The notes under the pieces: model-generated
Database searches by the model: none
Told to the model about the DNA's origin: nothing
What the model saw: the letters and a program-made list of their open reading frames with translations, nothing else
Position numbers and translations under genes: made by a program
Assembly: GCF_007923445.1 (NCBI RefSeq)
Contig: NZ_VOJI01000015.1
Span: forward strand, 24,207-88,206
DNA length: 64,000 nucleotides
Source: Puniceibacterium confluentis
Lineage (GTDB): Bacteria; Pseudomonadota; Alphaproteobacteria; Rhodobacterales; Rhodobacteraceae
Direction: 5' to 3'
In this document: piece by piece, positions 48,530-58,710 of the stretch
Position numbering within the stretch: position 1 is the first letter of the stretch
How the letters are laid out: each line of letters opens with the position of its first letter

Positions 48530-49747
48530 CTATTGCGCGGTGCCGCCTGCGTGGCGCACCGACGTACCCATGCCCATCTGCATCACCGAGGTGCGCAGCG
48601 GCCTGAGGCTGTATAGCGCCTCGAGCCCGGCGGCACGGGCATCCCGCAACAGCGGGTCCGCCGCCATCGACGCACGGTTCAGCAGCGTGATGCCTGCCAC
48701 CCGGGTGCGGATGTCGGCAATCCGCTTGCGATGGTAACTCTCGAGCATGGCGAGCGACCCGAGGGTTTCCCGCTGCGTCAGCGCCAGATCCAGCAGAACG
48801 TCCAGATCCGCCAGACTCATGTTCAACCCTTGCGCGCCGATGGGCGGCAGGACATGCGCGGCTTCGGCCACCAGCGCCACACGTTCGCCGGACAGGTGGT
48901 GGGCGGCCTGTGCGACAATGGGCCAAAGGCTGCGGCGGCTGGCCAGCTTCAGCGGACCGAGCAACTGGCAGGAGCGCTCGGTCATCGCCTGCTCGAACGC
49001 GGAAACATCAAGCGCCATCAGGGCATTGGCCTTGGCGGCTTCTTCCATCCAGACAACCGCCGACGAGGGACAACCCTGATGATCGGGGAGCGGCACAAAC
49101 GTGAAAGGCCCGCCGGTGCGGTGGATCTCGGTCGAGACGTTGTCATGCGGAATCGGGTGTGTGACCGCAAAGGCCAGGGCCTTCTGGCCGAAATGCACGG
49201 TGCTCACGTCAATGCCGCAGGCGCGGCGCATCGGTGAATTCCGCCCGTCGGCGGCGATCACCAGCCGGGTTGTGGCACGACCGCCATCGCTCAGTCCTAC
49301 ACGCGCCATGGCGGTGCGGGTAAACAGCGTGGTCGTGGCCGTGCCGGGACGGAAATCGACGTTCGGCAGGGTGTCCAGGTGCGCGCTCAACTCCCGCCGC
49401 AACAGCCAGTTCGGCAGGTTCCAGCCAAAGGGCTGATCCGAGATTTCCGACGCATCAAAGGCTTTGATGACCCGGGGCTCCGGTTCGGCGCCGCCTGCAT
49501 CGACGATCCGCATCACCTGCAGCGGCATGGCGTGATCTGCCAGCCGCGCCCAGACGCCGGCGCGTTCGAGAAAGGCGCGGGCGGGTTGCAGGAACGCGGT
49601 GCTGCGCAGGTCCGCGCCGCTGGCATCCCGCTGTGTCACCGGCGGGGCGGGGTCGACGCAGAGCACGGAAAAGCCCTGCGCGCCAAAGGCCGCGGCAGCC
49701 GTCAGTCCGGCGATGCCGCCGCCCGAAATCACGATGTCATAATCCAT
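48530..49747 (-). CDS. UbiH/UbiF/COQ6-family FAD monooxygenase
   Basis: A 405-residue flavoprotein hydroxylase, probably in ubiquinone ring hydroxylation. The Rossmann motif GGGIAGLTAAAAFG, the NADPH/FAD motif IAADGRNSPMRR and the second FAD motif VAEAAHVLPPIGAQGLNMS (GD replaced by AE) are visible. The exact position hydroxylated cannot be told. The ATG at 49747 is chosen over one at 49762 because the Rossmann strand normally starts within a few residues. Confidence 0.88.
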   Translation of the reverse strand: MDYDIVISGGGIAGLTAAAAFGAQGFSVLCVDPAPPVTQRDASGADLRSTAFLQPARAFLERAGVWARLADHAMPLQVMRIVDAGGAEPEPRVIKAFDASEISDQPFGWNLPNWLLRRELSAHLDTLPNVDFRPGTATTTLFTRTAMARVGLSDGGRATTRLVIAADGRNSPMRRACGIDVSTVHFGQKALAFAVTHPIPHDNVSTEIHRTGGPFTFVPLPDHQGCPSSAVVWMEEAAKANALMALDVSAFEQAMTERSCQLLGPLKLASRRSLWPIVAQAAHHLSGERVALVAEAAHVLPPIGAQGLNMSLADLDVLLDLALTQRETLGSLAMLESYHRKRIADIRTRVAGITLLNRASMAADPLLRDARAAGLEALYSLRPLRTSVMQMGMGTSVRHAGGTAQ

Positions 49748-49817
49748 GTCGGCCTCCTGCACTGTTATCTAATGCGCGCAGGCGCAGGTGCACTGCAACA
49801 TCGCGCCGCAGGCGGAG

Positions 49818-50462
49818 TCAGGTCAGGCGCGCCAGAAAGGCGGCAAGGTCGTCGGTATGATGGTGGATATGCTCGGCCTTGACGGCTTTGGGGGCCACGT
49901 GCACCGTGCGCATGCCCATGGCATGGGGTTCGGACAGGTTGCGGATGTCATCTTCGAACATCGCGGCCGCCCTGGTGTCGACCCCATCGCGGGAAAACAC
50001 CGCTTCGAAGGCGGCGCGTTCGGGTTTGGGCGCGAAATCCGCATGTTCGACGCCGTAGAGCGCATCGAACGCCGCATCCAGGCCGCGCGCTTTCAGCACC
50101 TGCGCGGCATAGGGCGCGGTGCCGTTGGTATAGACAATCTTGCGACCGGGCAGATTTGTGATCAGCGCCGCCAGATGCGGGTCCGGTTCCAGGGTGTCGA
50201 AGGTGATGTCGTGCACCTCTTCAAGATAGGGGCCGGGGTCGACATCGTGTTCGCGCATCAGACCTGCCAGCGTCGTCCCGTATGTGTGCCAGTAGTGTTT
50301 GCGCAGATGGTTGGCCCGGTCCTGTTCCACCCCCAGTGCCTGCATGACAAAGCGGGTCATCCGCACCTCGATCTGATCAAACAGACGGGCGGCAGGCGGA
50401 TACAGGGTGTTGTCGAGGTCAAACACCCAGGTGCGGACATGAGAGAAGCTTTGTCTGATCAT
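49818..50462 (-). CDS. HAD-family phosphatase, pyrimidine 5'-nucleotidase type
   Basis: A 214-residue HAD hydrolase. Motif I is VFDLDNTLYPP with the nucleophile Asp, motif II is IVYTNGT, motif III is KPERAAFEA and motif IV is MFEDDIRNL. DLDNTLYP near the start is typical of the SDT1/pyrimidine-nucleotidase subgroup. It is cytoplasmic; substrate is inferred from family. Confidence 0.88.
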   Translation of the reverse strand: MIRQSFSHVRTWVFDLDNTLYPPAARLFDQIEVRMTRFVMQALGVEQDRANHLRKHYWHTYGTTLAGLMREHDVDPGPYLEEVHDITFDTLEPDPHLAALITNLPGRKIVYTNGTAPYAAQVLKARGLDAAFDALYGVEHADFAPKPERAAFEAVFSRDGVDTRAAAMFEDDIRNLSEPHAMGMRTVHVAPKAVKAEHIHHHTDDLAAFLARLT

Positions 50463-50601
50463 GATCTTACGCTAACGCCGGGCGTGGCGCGACGCAATCA
50501 CAGAAGCGGCGGTGCGTGCTGCCCGCCGGGTTGCGACATGCCCGCGCTTGAATGATCCCGGCCCCCGGGTCTATCGTGCGGCGAGGGACAGGGGACAGCA
50601 T

Positions 50602-51246
50602 ATGAATATTTCCAAGGCACAGCAGAAAGATGCATATACGCTGATCCTCGAGGCGATAGACGTGGGCGTCTACAAACCCGGTGACCGGCTGGTCGAAAGT
50701 GATCTGGCTGACCGCTTCGGCGTATCGCGCACACCGATCCGCGAAGCGTTGCAGCGGCTTGAAACCCAGTCGTTGCTGGCGCGGGACGGGCGCTCGCTCA
50801 TCGTGGCATCGCTGGATCACAACCAGATGGCCGAACTGTATGTCGTGCGCACAGAGCTTGAGGGGCTGGCGGCACGGCTGGCGGCACGCCATGCCACGGA
50901 AGAGGAAATCCAGGTCCTGCGCGAGATGGTGGACGACGATCAGGCGCTGCTGGACAATCCCGGTGCGCTGGCGCGGGCCAACCGGCGGTTCCACAAGCAG
51001 ATTCACCTGGCATCGCACAACCGCTATCTGGTGCAGCAGCTCGACCTTGTTCACCGCTCGATGGCGCTGATGGCGACCACCTCGCTGGCGGCCGAGGGGC
51101 GTGGCGAAATTGCGCTGTCCGAACATCTGGCGATTGTCGATGCGATTTCCAAGCGGGACGAGGCCGCGGCCTACCGGGCGTTGCGCGATCACATCTCTGT
51201 CGCCTTCGTCACGCGGTTGAAGCTGGACAGCAAGACCAAGGCATAG
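50602..51246 (+). CDS. GntR-family regulator, FadR/FCD type
   Basis: A 214-residue regulator: winged HTH (about 5-70, LVESDLADRFGVSRTPIREALQRLE quoted in part) and a C-terminal FCD helical domain with metal/ligand residues around RRFHKQIHLASHN and HLAIVDAI. GGGGACAGCAT precedes the ATG. Target unknown; the downstream gene is convergent. Confidence 0.88.
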   Translation: MNISKAQQKDAYTLILEAIDVGVYKPGDRLVESDLADRFGVSRTPIREALQRLETQSLLARDGRSLIVASLDHNQMAELYVVRTELEGLAARLAARHATEEEIQVLREMVDDDQALLDNPGALARANRRFHKQIHLASHNRYLVQQLDLVHRSMALMATTSLAAEGRGEIALSEHLAIVDAISKRDEAAAYRALRDHISVAFVTRLKLDSKTKA

Positions 51247-51254
51247 GGGCCGGT

Positions 51255-53138
51255 TCACTCCATGGTCTGGTCTGCCCCGGCGTGATCAGGTGGCGAATGG
51301 CCGTGCGCGGTCTTGTCCCAATAGAACGGCCGGGCCAGAAGTTCATACAGCCCCTTGTAGGCCGCGATCACCCCGAGCGGGAAATACAGCGCCAGAGTCG
51401 GCACCCAGATCAGCAGGCCATCATGCGGGCTGCGGGCCACGGCGGCGAGGCTGACCACAAGCGACACCGCTTCGGACAGCAGGAACAGGCCGATCAGGAC
51501 CGTCGAGTGGGTCGGCGACAGCAGGTCGCCCAGCGGATGTGGCAGACCGAAAACCAACAGCCAGAACGACCAGAGCACCGGCGCCAGCAGCGACTGGAGG
51601 ATGGCGGTCAGAAACAGCATCTGGAAGCCAAGGAATTTCCACCCGCCGAGCGTGCGCAGCAACCTCTGCGGATGGCGCATGTGCACGGTGTAGGTGATCA
51701 TGTATCCCTTGAGCCAGCGCGACCGCTGCCTGATCCACGGCCAGCATCTGTTGTTGGCTTCTTCCCGGGTGACTGTTGGCAGCAGTTCGGTGACATATCC
51801 GTAACGTGCCAGACGGATTCCGAGATCGGCGTCTTCGGTCACATTATGCGCATCCCATCCGCCGACATGTTCCAGCGCGGCGCGGCGGATGAACACGGTG
51901 GTGCCGCCCAGCGGAATGGCAAAGCCCAACCGCGCGAGGCCGGGCAGCAGAACACGGAACCATGTGGCGTATTCGATGGCGAAACACCGCGACAGCCAGT
52001 TGGCGTGCGGGTTGTAAAAATCCAGAATGCCCTGCAGGCAGGCGACGTGTGCGGGCGCGGTCGCAAACCTCTCGACCACCCGGTCGATTTGGTTCGGTGC
52101 CGGCGCGTCTTCGGCGTCGTAGATGCCGATCACGTCACCCCGGCAAAAGGTCAAGGCATAGTTCAGCGCACGCGGTTTGGTTGTGACGCAGCCTTTCGGC
52201 ACTTCGATGACGCGCATCCAGGGGGGGCGCTCGATCCGGTCCAGCGCGGCGCGGGTCTGGCCATCTTCGGCCTCGAGCACAAGAACGACATCTAGCAGTG
52301 CCTTGGGATAGGTGAGGCGGCTCAGACGGGTTACCAGCCTTGCGGCGATGTCACGCTCGCGAAACAGCGGCACCATCAGGGACACGGTTGGCCGGGGCGC
52401 CCCGGCTCCGGGCGCGCGCGCCAGCCTGGTCCCGGGGGCGGCGCACAGGGCGCCCAGCTTGAGCACCTGCGACATCAGCAGTGTGGCAATGGCCAGCGCG
52501 GCGATGGTTGCGAAGAACAGCACCGGGTACAGCGCCAGAACGCCGAGGCAGAAAATTGCGAAAGCCGCTGCGGCAACCGCGCGCCTTGGGGTCAGCCGGT
52601 TGATGTCACGGCAGCTTTCATCATCCTGCACCGAGGTTTCCGCAGCGATTGCGAGCGCCGAACCATAATGCGCGGTGATCACGGCCTGAATGTCGGATTC
52701 CAGCGCCAGCGCCATCACAACCGGACCCAGGGCCGCTGCAAGCTCGGTGTGCAGCGCCGCAAAGGTCTCGGGGCGGGCGGTGGCGACCACCAGAGTCGGT
52801 CCGATGCGCGACCAGGGGACAACTCCGTTGCGCAGGCAGAAGGCCGGATCGAGAAGGTCGAGCTGTGCCGGGTCGGGCGGGGACATCGTCGGGCAGACAC
52901 AGGTGACGCCGAGTTGGCGCGCCTGAGCCAGCAGCATCTGGTTCGGACTTACTATGGCGTCGTTGACCAGCACACGTTCCAGCGTGGCGCCGTCGCGTGC
53001 CACCTGTGCCAGCGCTGCCAGCATATCCGCAGGCGTCACCTGACCGGCGTCCATCAGTAATTTGCCGATGGGGCGGGGCCCTGCGGCCCCTGCCTTGGCC
53101 AATGTGGCCGTCACCTCTTCAAGACGCTGCTCGTTCAT
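51255..53138 (-). CDS. MshEN-type domain fused to a membrane glycosyltransferase (GT2)
   Basis: A 627-residue protein. Residues 15-150 form an MshEN/GSPII_E-N-type domain (GKLLMDAGQVTPADMLAALAQ, then a second half), known elsewhere to bind c-di-GMP. After two helices (185-230) comes a processive-type GT2 domain with EAEDG, YDAEDAPAP (DXD-like), TEDADLGIRLA and QRSRWLKG, ending in four or more membrane helices. It resembles NfrB/cellulose-synthase-like enzymes. The first MshEN motif is atypical (RPIG instead of RLG), so c-di-GMP binding is uncertain. Sugar and product unknown. Confidence 0.85.
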   Translation of the reverse strand: MNEQRLEEVTATLAKAGAAGPRPIGKLLMDAGQVTPADMLAALAQVARDGATLERVLVNDAIVSPNQMLLAQARQLGVTCVCPTMSPPDPAQLDLLDPAFCLRNGVVPWSRIGPTLVVATARPETFAALHTELAAALGPVVMALALESDIQAVITAHYGSALAIAAETSVQDDESCRDINRLTPRRAVAAAAFAIFCLGVLALYPVLFFATIAALAIATLLMSQVLKLGALCAAPGTRLARAPGAGAPRPTVSLMVPLFRERDIAARLVTRLSRLTYPKALLDVVLVLEAEDGQTRAALDRIERPPWMRVIEVPKGCVTTKPRALNYALTFCRGDVIGIYDAEDAPAPNQIDRVVERFATAPAHVACLQGILDFYNPHANWLSRCFAIEYATWFRVLLPGLARLGFAIPLGGTTVFIRRAALEHVGGWDAHNVTEDADLGIRLARYGYVTELLPTVTREEANNRCWPWIRQRSRWLKGYMITYTVHMRHPQRLLRTLGGWKFLGFQMLFLTAILQSLLAPVLWSFWLLVFGLPHPLGDLLSPTHSTVLIGLFLLSEAVSLVVSLAAVARSPHDGLLIWVPTLALYFPLGVIAAYKGLYELLARPFYWDKTAHGHSPPDHAGADQTME

Positions 53139-53399
53139 GCCGATCCTCGTCAGTTCACGGGATCACAAGACAGGCAGATGGTGAAGAGAGGGTTAAGTTC
53201 AGGGATCTGCAGCGCCTTCCGGCCCTGTGGCTGGCACGGAGCCCGCGCGGGACGGCATAGCCACCGGCGCGCGAGTTGATTGTCGGCCCACGCCATGGGG
53301 CGTCACTGAATCACCAGGACATTCGCCCCACGACACTCGGCATCGCGCTCGAACGCCATGCGCGACAACGCAGAACCGGCGAGATCACCAGACGGCTGT

Positions 53400-54563
53400 T
53401 CAGCTTGCGGCACCAGCGCGTTGCATCGAGTCGGCGAAGCGTTCGAACAGGTAGAAACTGTCTTGCGGACCCGGGCTGGCCTCGGGGTGGTGCTGCACCG
53501 AAAAGACCGGACGGTCGGCGAGCCGGATACCACAGTTCGAGCCGTCGAACAGTGATACGTGGGTTTCCAGTACACCGGAGGGCAGGGTCTGGCTGTCGAC
53601 TGCGAATCCGTGGTTCATCGAGGTGATCTCGACCTTGCCGGTCTCGATTTCCTTGACCGGATGGTTCGCGCCATGATGGCCGTGGTTCATCTTGATGGTG
53701 CGCGCACCCAGGGCCAGGGCCAGCATCTGGTGGCCAAGGCAGATGCCAAAGACCGGAATGTTGCGCTCGAGAATGCCCTTGATCGTCGGCACGGCATAAG
53801 CACCGGTGGCCGCCGGATCACCCGGGCCATTCGACAGGAACACGCCGTCCGGGTTCAACGCCAGGACATCCTCGGCCGTGGCGGTCGCGGGCAGAACGGT
53901 GACATCGCAGCCCGCAGAGGCGAGACAGCGCAGAATGTTGCGCTTGGCGCCATAATCAATGGCCACGACCTTGTGCCGCGGTGCGGTTTGCGGCGCGTAG
54001 CCCTGCGGCCAGGCCCAGCGCATCTCGTCCCAGCGGTAGGACTGCGCGCAGGTCACGTCGCGCGCCAGGTCAAGCCCGGTGAGGCCGGAGAAGGCACGCG
54101 CCTTTTCGACCAGTGCGCCGATGTCAAAGACACCGTCGGGATTGTGCGACAGCGCCACATGCGGGGCGCCCTGTTGGCGGATCGCCCGGGTCAGGCGGCG
54201 GGTGTCGATACCCCCGATGGCAATGCGGCCGCGCGTCGCCAACCAGTCCGACAGCTCCGAGACCGCGCGCCAGTTCGACGACTGCGTCGGCATCCACTTC
54301 ACCACCATGCCGGCGGCGACCGGATCGCGGGTTTCGTCATCTTCGGGGTTCACCCCGACATTGCCGATATGGGGAAAGGTAAAGGTGACGATCTGGCCCG
54401 CGTAGGACGGGTCGGTCATGATTTCCTGGTAGCCGGTCATGGCCGTGTTGAAGCAGAGCTCGGCCACGGTATCACCGGTGGCGCCAAAGCCCTGACCGTA
54501 AAAGACGGTGCCATCTGCAAGGGCGAGGCAGGCGGTGGGTTTCAGGGTCTGGGCGAGGGACAT
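53400..54563 (-). CDS. carA: Carbamoyl-phosphate synthase small (glutaminase) subunit
   Basis: Supplies ammonia from glutamine for carbamoyl phosphate, used in arginine and pyrimidine synthesis. The 387 residues carry the N-terminal small-subunit domain and a class I glutaminase with nucleophile Cys275 (GICLGHQM) and the His/Glu pair in SVQHHPEASPG. The ATG at 54563 follows AGGAGCAC. carB is not in the window. It is divergent from the YqeY gene. Confidence 0.96.
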   Translation of the reverse strand: MSLAQTLKPTACLALADGTVFYGQGFGATGDTVAELCFNTAMTGYQEIMTDPSYAGQIVTFTFPHIGNVGVNPEDDETRDPVAAGMVVKWMPTQSSNWRAVSELSDWLATRGRIAIGGIDTRRLTRAIRQQGAPHVALSHNPDGVFDIGALVEKARAFSGLTGLDLARDVTCAQSYRWDEMRWAWPQGYAPQTAPRHKVVAIDYGAKRNILRCLASAGCDVTVLPATATAEDVLALNPDGVFLSNGPGDPAATGAYAVPTIKGILERNIPVFGICLGHQMLALALGARTIKMNHGHHGANHPVKEIETGKVEITSMNHGFAVDSQTLPSGVLETHVSLFDGSNCGIRLADRPVFSVQHHPEASPGPQDSFYLFERFADSMQRAGAAS

Positions 54564-54769
54564 GCTGTGCTCCTGTCGGGCGGCAAACTTTGGCATGTCT
54601 AAGGGGCGGGCGGCGCAGGGTCAAGGCCCCGGGCAGGGCGGCATGTATAGCCGCGTCAAATTGGTGAATTGCCATAAAAACAAGGGCTTGCCCTGACGTC
54701 TGGCCGGTTGTGCCGGGAACGGGTTTCGCATAGGGTCGGCACTTGGACACTACCGGGGATGAATAGGCG

Positions 54770-55234
54770 ATGGAACTTCGCGCGCGGATCACAACGGCAA
54801 TGAAGCAGGCAATGCGGGAAAAGGCAGTGGATCGCCTGTCCACGATACGTCTGATCAATGCGGCCATCAAGGACCGCGATATCGCGGTGCGGGCCGAAGG
54901 CAACGACGACGGAGTTGCCGATAGCGAAGTTCTTGCCATCCTTGGCAAAATGGTCAAGCAGCGGCGCGAGAGCGCCAAGACCTATGAAGAGGGCGGACGC
55001 CTTGATCTGGCCGAGCGCGAACTGGCCGAGATCGTCGTGATCGAGGAATTCCTGCCAAAGAAGCTGACCGACAAGGAAACCGAAGACGCGGTGGATGCGG
55101 CGGTGGCCGAGGTTGGTGCAGATTCGATCCGCGATATGGGGCGGGTGATGGCGGTGCTCAAAGGCAAATATACCGGTCAGATGGATTTTGGCGCGGTTGG
55201 CCCCATGGTCAAGGCGCGGCTGTCCGGCAGCTGA
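54770..55234 (+). CDS. yqeY: GatB/YqeY-domain protein
   Basis: A 154-residue YqeY-family protein that shares the tRNA-binding tail domain of GatB. Typical segments are MELRARITTAMKQAMR, RLSTIRLINAAIKDRDI and FLPKKLTDKETEDAV, with the C-terminal GRVMAVLKGKYTGQMDFG. Its role is not established; involvement with tRNA is likely from homology. It diverges from carA, an arrangement common in Rhodobacteraceae. Confidence 0.93.
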   Translation: MELRARITTAMKQAMREKAVDRLSTIRLINAAIKDRDIAVRAEGNDDGVADSEVLAILGKMVKQRRESAKTYEEGGRLDLAERELAEIVVIEEFLPKKLTDKETEDAVDAAVAEVGADSIRDMGRVMAVLKGKYTGQMDFGAVGPMVKARLSGS

Positions 55235-55381
55235 CGCGCCAGCACGGCGGATCGCTGCGGGCCTGTGTGGGGCTCTTTTCCGGCCAGTTTGGACCTTTTG
55301 CGCCGCGGGAGCGGTGTGGGCGCCTGCGCGGCGGACTGCGGTTGCCGCGCCTCGTGCTCGGGTAAGAGGAGGCCGCGCCTT

Positions 55382-56293
55382 TCAGGGCGTCGGAAAATCC
55401 CGGGAAATGCCTTTCAGCTGTGCAGGATCGGTTATGCGGTAGCGCTGTACAAAGCGGGTCTTGAATCCGACACGACCACGGCGTGCGCCGAAGTTTTCGC
55501 CGTGGTTCAGCACATACAATACCGAGGGACGTGCCAGGGGTGTCAGCCGCTGCCGCGCGAGGCTCGCGAGATAGGGAAACATCCGGTGCTCGTGCTGGGT
55601 CATGGCCCGCAGAAAGCTGCGGCTTTCCGGCAGCGCCGGGTCATGGAACAGCGCCGCGCAGGAGCCGCAGAGCTTCCAGAAGGGTTTGCGCAACGGCGCC
55701 CGCAGGCTGGGCGCATCCGCCAGCGCGATGGCCCCGGTTGCCGCGTCCATCACATAGCCTGCCCGCACAAGATAGCCGCCCGGTGCCTGGCGATCCAGCA
55801 TTTCGGCCACCGTGCCCTGCCGCAGCAGGTCGTCAGCATCAAAACTCATCACATAGCCGGGGGTTGTCGCGACGGCGGGCAGGTGTTCGCAGAGAGCGGC
55901 GAGCTTGCGCCACTTGTCATTGCCCGGTGTGGGGTCGTCAAACGGCAGATGTGTGATGCGGCTGTCGCGTGGCAGAGGCGGTTCGGTCTGACAACAGATC
56001 ACCGCGCGCCAGTTCGGGTTGCCCTGATCGCGCAGGCTTTGCAGCGTCTGGCCAAGGCGGCGGACCACCGAGCCCCAGTCGCTCACGTGGTCCGGGCTGA
56101 CCAGCGGGATCAGGAATGTGACGGTGTCGGCGCGCGGTCTGGGACGGCCCGACCGGGCAATGGCCAGATCAAGGGCGGCGCGTTCCGACAACAGCAGGCT
56201 TTCGCCGTGCCGCGACAGGCGCGGGCCGAACAGGCGGGACGCCGCCGCAAGGGCGGCACGCTTGAGCTTGGGCGCGGCGGGAACCTGGGACAT
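55382..56293 (-). CDS. GT2-like glycosyltransferase
   Basis: A 303-residue soluble protein with a GT-A fold of the GT2 type. TVTFLIPLVSPDHVSDWGSV begins the nucleotide-sugar domain and SFDADDLLRQGTV supplies the DXD motif. There are no clear membrane helices. The acceptor could be a surface polysaccharide; no other genes for one are adjacent. The ATG at 56293 has GGGA nearby. Confidence 0.75.
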   Translation of the reverse strand: MSQVPAAPKLKRAALAAASRLFGPRLSRHGESLLLSERAALDLAIARSGRPRPRADTVTFLIPLVSPDHVSDWGSVVRRLGQTLQSLRDQGNPNWRAVICCQTEPPLPRDSRITHLPFDDPTPGNDKWRKLAALCEHLPAVATTPGYVMSFDADDLLRQGTVAEMLDRQAPGGYLVRAGYVMDAATGAIALADAPSLRAPLRKPFWKLCGSCAALFHDPALPESRSFLRAMTQHEHRMFPYLASLARQRLTPLARPSVLYVLNHGENFGARRGRVGFKTRFVQRYRITDPAQLKGISRDFPTP

Positions 56294-56307
56294 GCGGCGG
56301 TCTGCTG

Positions 56308-56808
56308 TCAGCGGCCGACCTGGCCCAGATGGCGCAGGCGGGTCGTCAGATCGGTGTACAGCGACTTGCGTTCGTCCTCGGACAGAAAGGCACCGATTTC
56401 GACTTCGCGTCCGGCGCCCGAGAGGGTGACATAGTTGGGGACGGGTCCGCCGTCTTCGTGCAGCGCGACGCGCACCCAGTGCGGGTTGCAGGTCCATTCC
56501 TGTTGCGGGCCGCGCGGATTGCGGCGGACGAGGTGCAGGTCCTGCGGCGTCATGGTCAGCACTTCCAGAATCTGCCGGTCGCTGTCGTTCCGCCGCAGGG
56601 CATAATACAGACCGGTCAGCGCAATCAACAGAAACGGCAGCAGCCCCCAGAGCAGCGCAGTGCCGAGCAGCCCGTAGAGCGGCAGCGTCGCCATGGCAAA
56701 GGTGGCAAGCATGAAGGCCGCAAACCCCCGGGGCGGCAACGACCGGTGCGGCCAGAGACGAAGCTCTTGCGCATGGGTCGTGGGGGTTTGGGTCCAGTTG
56801 TAGGGCAT
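56308..56808 (-). CDS. DUF2244 membrane protein
   Basis: A 166-residue protein: N-terminal soluble segment, two helices (about 29-72, AFMLATFAMATLPLYGLLG; WGLLPFLLIALTGLYY) and a C-terminal cytoplasmic domain (HWVRVALHEDGGP; GREVEIGAFLSEDER). It matches DUF2244, a family often beside cytochrome c oxidase genes in alphaproteobacteria; here ctaD lies just upstream on the same strand. Function unknown. Confidence 0.88.
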   Translation of the reverse strand: MPYNWTQTPTTHAQELRLWPHRSLPPRGFAAFMLATFAMATLPLYGLLGTALLWGLLPFLLIALTGLYYALRRNDSDRQILEVLTMTPQDLHLVRRNPRGPQQEWTCNPHWVRVALHEDGGPVPNYVTLSGAGREVEIGAFLSEDERKSLYTDLTTRLRHLGQVGR

Positions 56809-56982
56809 GGGCCGAATCTAGCATGTGTGGCGGGGGTGTCGAACGGGAATTTGCCGCAGGTGCCACCACCACATGCCGGGCGGAGATTTGAGCCGCGCAG
56901 CGATCCGACCCGGTGCCGGTCCTGCTGCGCCGACCCGGCCTGGCGCGGGGATGCGGCCGACCGGTGCGGGGTGACGCACAAT

Positions 56983-57010
56983 GAAAAAGGCCCCGCACGA
57001 AGCGGGGCCC
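56983..57010 (-). terminator. Rho-independent terminator of ctaD
   Basis: On the minus strand GGCCCCGC pairs with GCGGGGCC around TTCGT and is followed by TTTTTC. It lies about 27 bp after the ctaD stop. Confidence 0.9.
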
Positions 57011-57036
57011 TGGTTAGTTCCTGGGGCAGGGTGCGC

Positions 57037-58710
57037 CTAGTGCGCGTGGCCTTTGTCCCAGTCGCTCTGCTTTGGCAGCTGCTCGAACGTGTGCTCGGGC
57101 GGCGGCGAGGGCAGGGTCCATTCCAGCGTGTCCGCGTATTCGTTCCACGGGTTCGCCTGAGTGGCTGCAGCACCTTTGCGCAGGCTCCAGACCATCACCC
57201 CGATGAAGAACACGAAGGACGCGAAGGACAGGAAGGCACCAAGCGACGACACGAAGTTCCAGGTCGCAAAGGCGTCCGGGTAGTCAATGTAGCGGCGCGG
57301 CATGCCCTGACGGCCCAGGAAGTGCTGCGGGAAGAAGGTGATGTTCGCACCGATGAACATCGCCCAGAAGTGCAGCTGACCGGCCCATTCGGGATACATC
57401 TTGCCGGTCATCTTGGGGAAGTAGAAGTAGATCCCGGCAAAGATCGCGAACACCGCACCCAGGCTCATCACATAGTGGAAGTGCGCCACGACGTAATAGG
57501 TGTCGTGATAGGCGCGGTCGATGCCGGCCTGGCTCAGGATGATGCCGGTCACGCCGCCCACGGTGAACAGGAACAGGAAGCCGAAGGCCCACATCATCGG
57601 GGTCTTGAATTCGATCGAGCCGCCCCACATGGTCGCGATCCACGAGAAGATCTTGACCCCTGTCGGCACCGCGATGACCATGGTGGCCAGCATGAAGTAG
57701 GACTGCTGGGTCAGGGACATGCCGACGGTGTACATGTGGTGCGCCCAGACGACAAATCCGAGTGCGCCGATGGCGATCAGCGCCCAGACCATCGGCAGGT
57801 AGCCGAACACCGGCTTGCGCGAGAAGGTGGCGATGACGTGGCTGATGATGCCAAAGCCGGGCAGAATCACGATGTACACTTCCGGGTGGCCAAAGAACCA
57901 CAGGATGTGCTGGTACAGGATCGGGTCACCGCCGCCTGATGGCTCAAAGAAGGTGGTCCCGAAGTTGCGGTCGGTCAGCAGCATGGTGATCGCGCCCGCC
58001 AGAACCGGCAGCGACAGCAGGATCAGCCAGGACGTCACGAAGATCGACCACGAGAACAGCGGCACCTTGAACAGGGTCATGCCCGGGGCACGCATGTTCA
58101 GGAAGGTGGTGATCATGTTGATCGCGCCCAGGATCGACGAGGCACCCGAAACGTGCACCGCAAAGATCGCGAGGTCCATCGACATGCCGCCTTCGCGCAC
58201 CGACAGCGGCGGGTAAAGCACCCAGCCCACGCCCGAACCGGCCTGACCGTTGCCACCCGGCGCCAGCACCGAACAGACCGCGAGCGTGGTGCCCGCGACA
58301 TAGAGCCAGAACGACAGGTTGTTCATCCGCGGGAACGCCATATCCGGCGCGCCGATCTGCAACGGCATGAAATAGTTGCCAAAACCGCCGAACAGGGCGG
58401 GGATGACCACGAAGAACATCATCAGGATTCCGTGACCGGTGATCAGCACGTTCCAGAGGTGTCCGTTGGGGGTACAGTCGGCGACGGCGGCCGGCCAGAG
58501 GCGCGCGCCTTCCATGCACATGAACTGAACGCCGGGGCTCATCAGTTCCATACGCATGTACACGGTGAAGGCGACCGAGATGAACCCGGCAAAGCCCGCG
58601 ACGATCAGGTAGAGAATCCCGATGTCCTTGTGGTTGGTCGACATGAACCAGCGGGTGAAGAAGCCGCGCTGATCCTCGTGTTCGTGGCCGTGAATGGCGG
58701 CGTCTGCCAT
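57037..58710 (-). CDS. ctaD: Cytochrome c oxidase subunit I (aa3 type)
   Basis: The haem-copper catalytic subunit of the aa3 oxidase, inner membrane, 557 residues with 12 helices. Haem and CuB ligands are seen: the conserved H of [25 protein letters not shown] (Cu-ligand His and cross-linked Tyr), WAHHMYTVG and [24 protein letters not shown] is the conserved N-terminus. The ATG at 58710 is behind GAGGCACAC. Other subunit genes (ctaC, ctaE) are not in the window. Confidence 0.97.
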   Translation of the reverse strand: MADAAIHGHEHEDQRGFFTRWFMSTNHKDIGILYLIVAGFAGFISVAFTVYMRMELMSPGVQFMCMEGARLWPAAVADCTPNGHLWNVLITGHGILMMFFVVIPALFGGFGNYFMPLQIGAPDMAFPRMNNLSFWLYVAGTTLAVCSVLAPGGNGQAGSGVGWVLYPPLSVREGGMSMDLAIFAVHVSGASSILGAINMITTFLNMRAPGMTLFKVPLFSWSIFVTSWLILLSLPVLAGAITMLLTDRNFGTTFFEPSGGGDPILYQHILWFFGHPEVYIVILPGFGIISHVIATFSRKPVFGYLPMVWALIAIGALGFVVWAHHMYTVGMSLTQQSYFMLATMVIAVPTGVKIFSWIATMWGGSIEFKTPMMWAFGFLFLFTVGGVTGIILSQAGIDRAYHDTYYVVAHFHYVMSLGAVFAIFAGIYFYFPKMTGKMYPEWAGQLHFWAMFIGANITFFPQHFLGRQGMPRRYIDYPDAFATWNFVSSLGAFLSFASFVFFIGVMVWSLRKGAAATQANPWNEYADTLEWTLPSPPPEHTFEQLPKQSDWDKGHAH

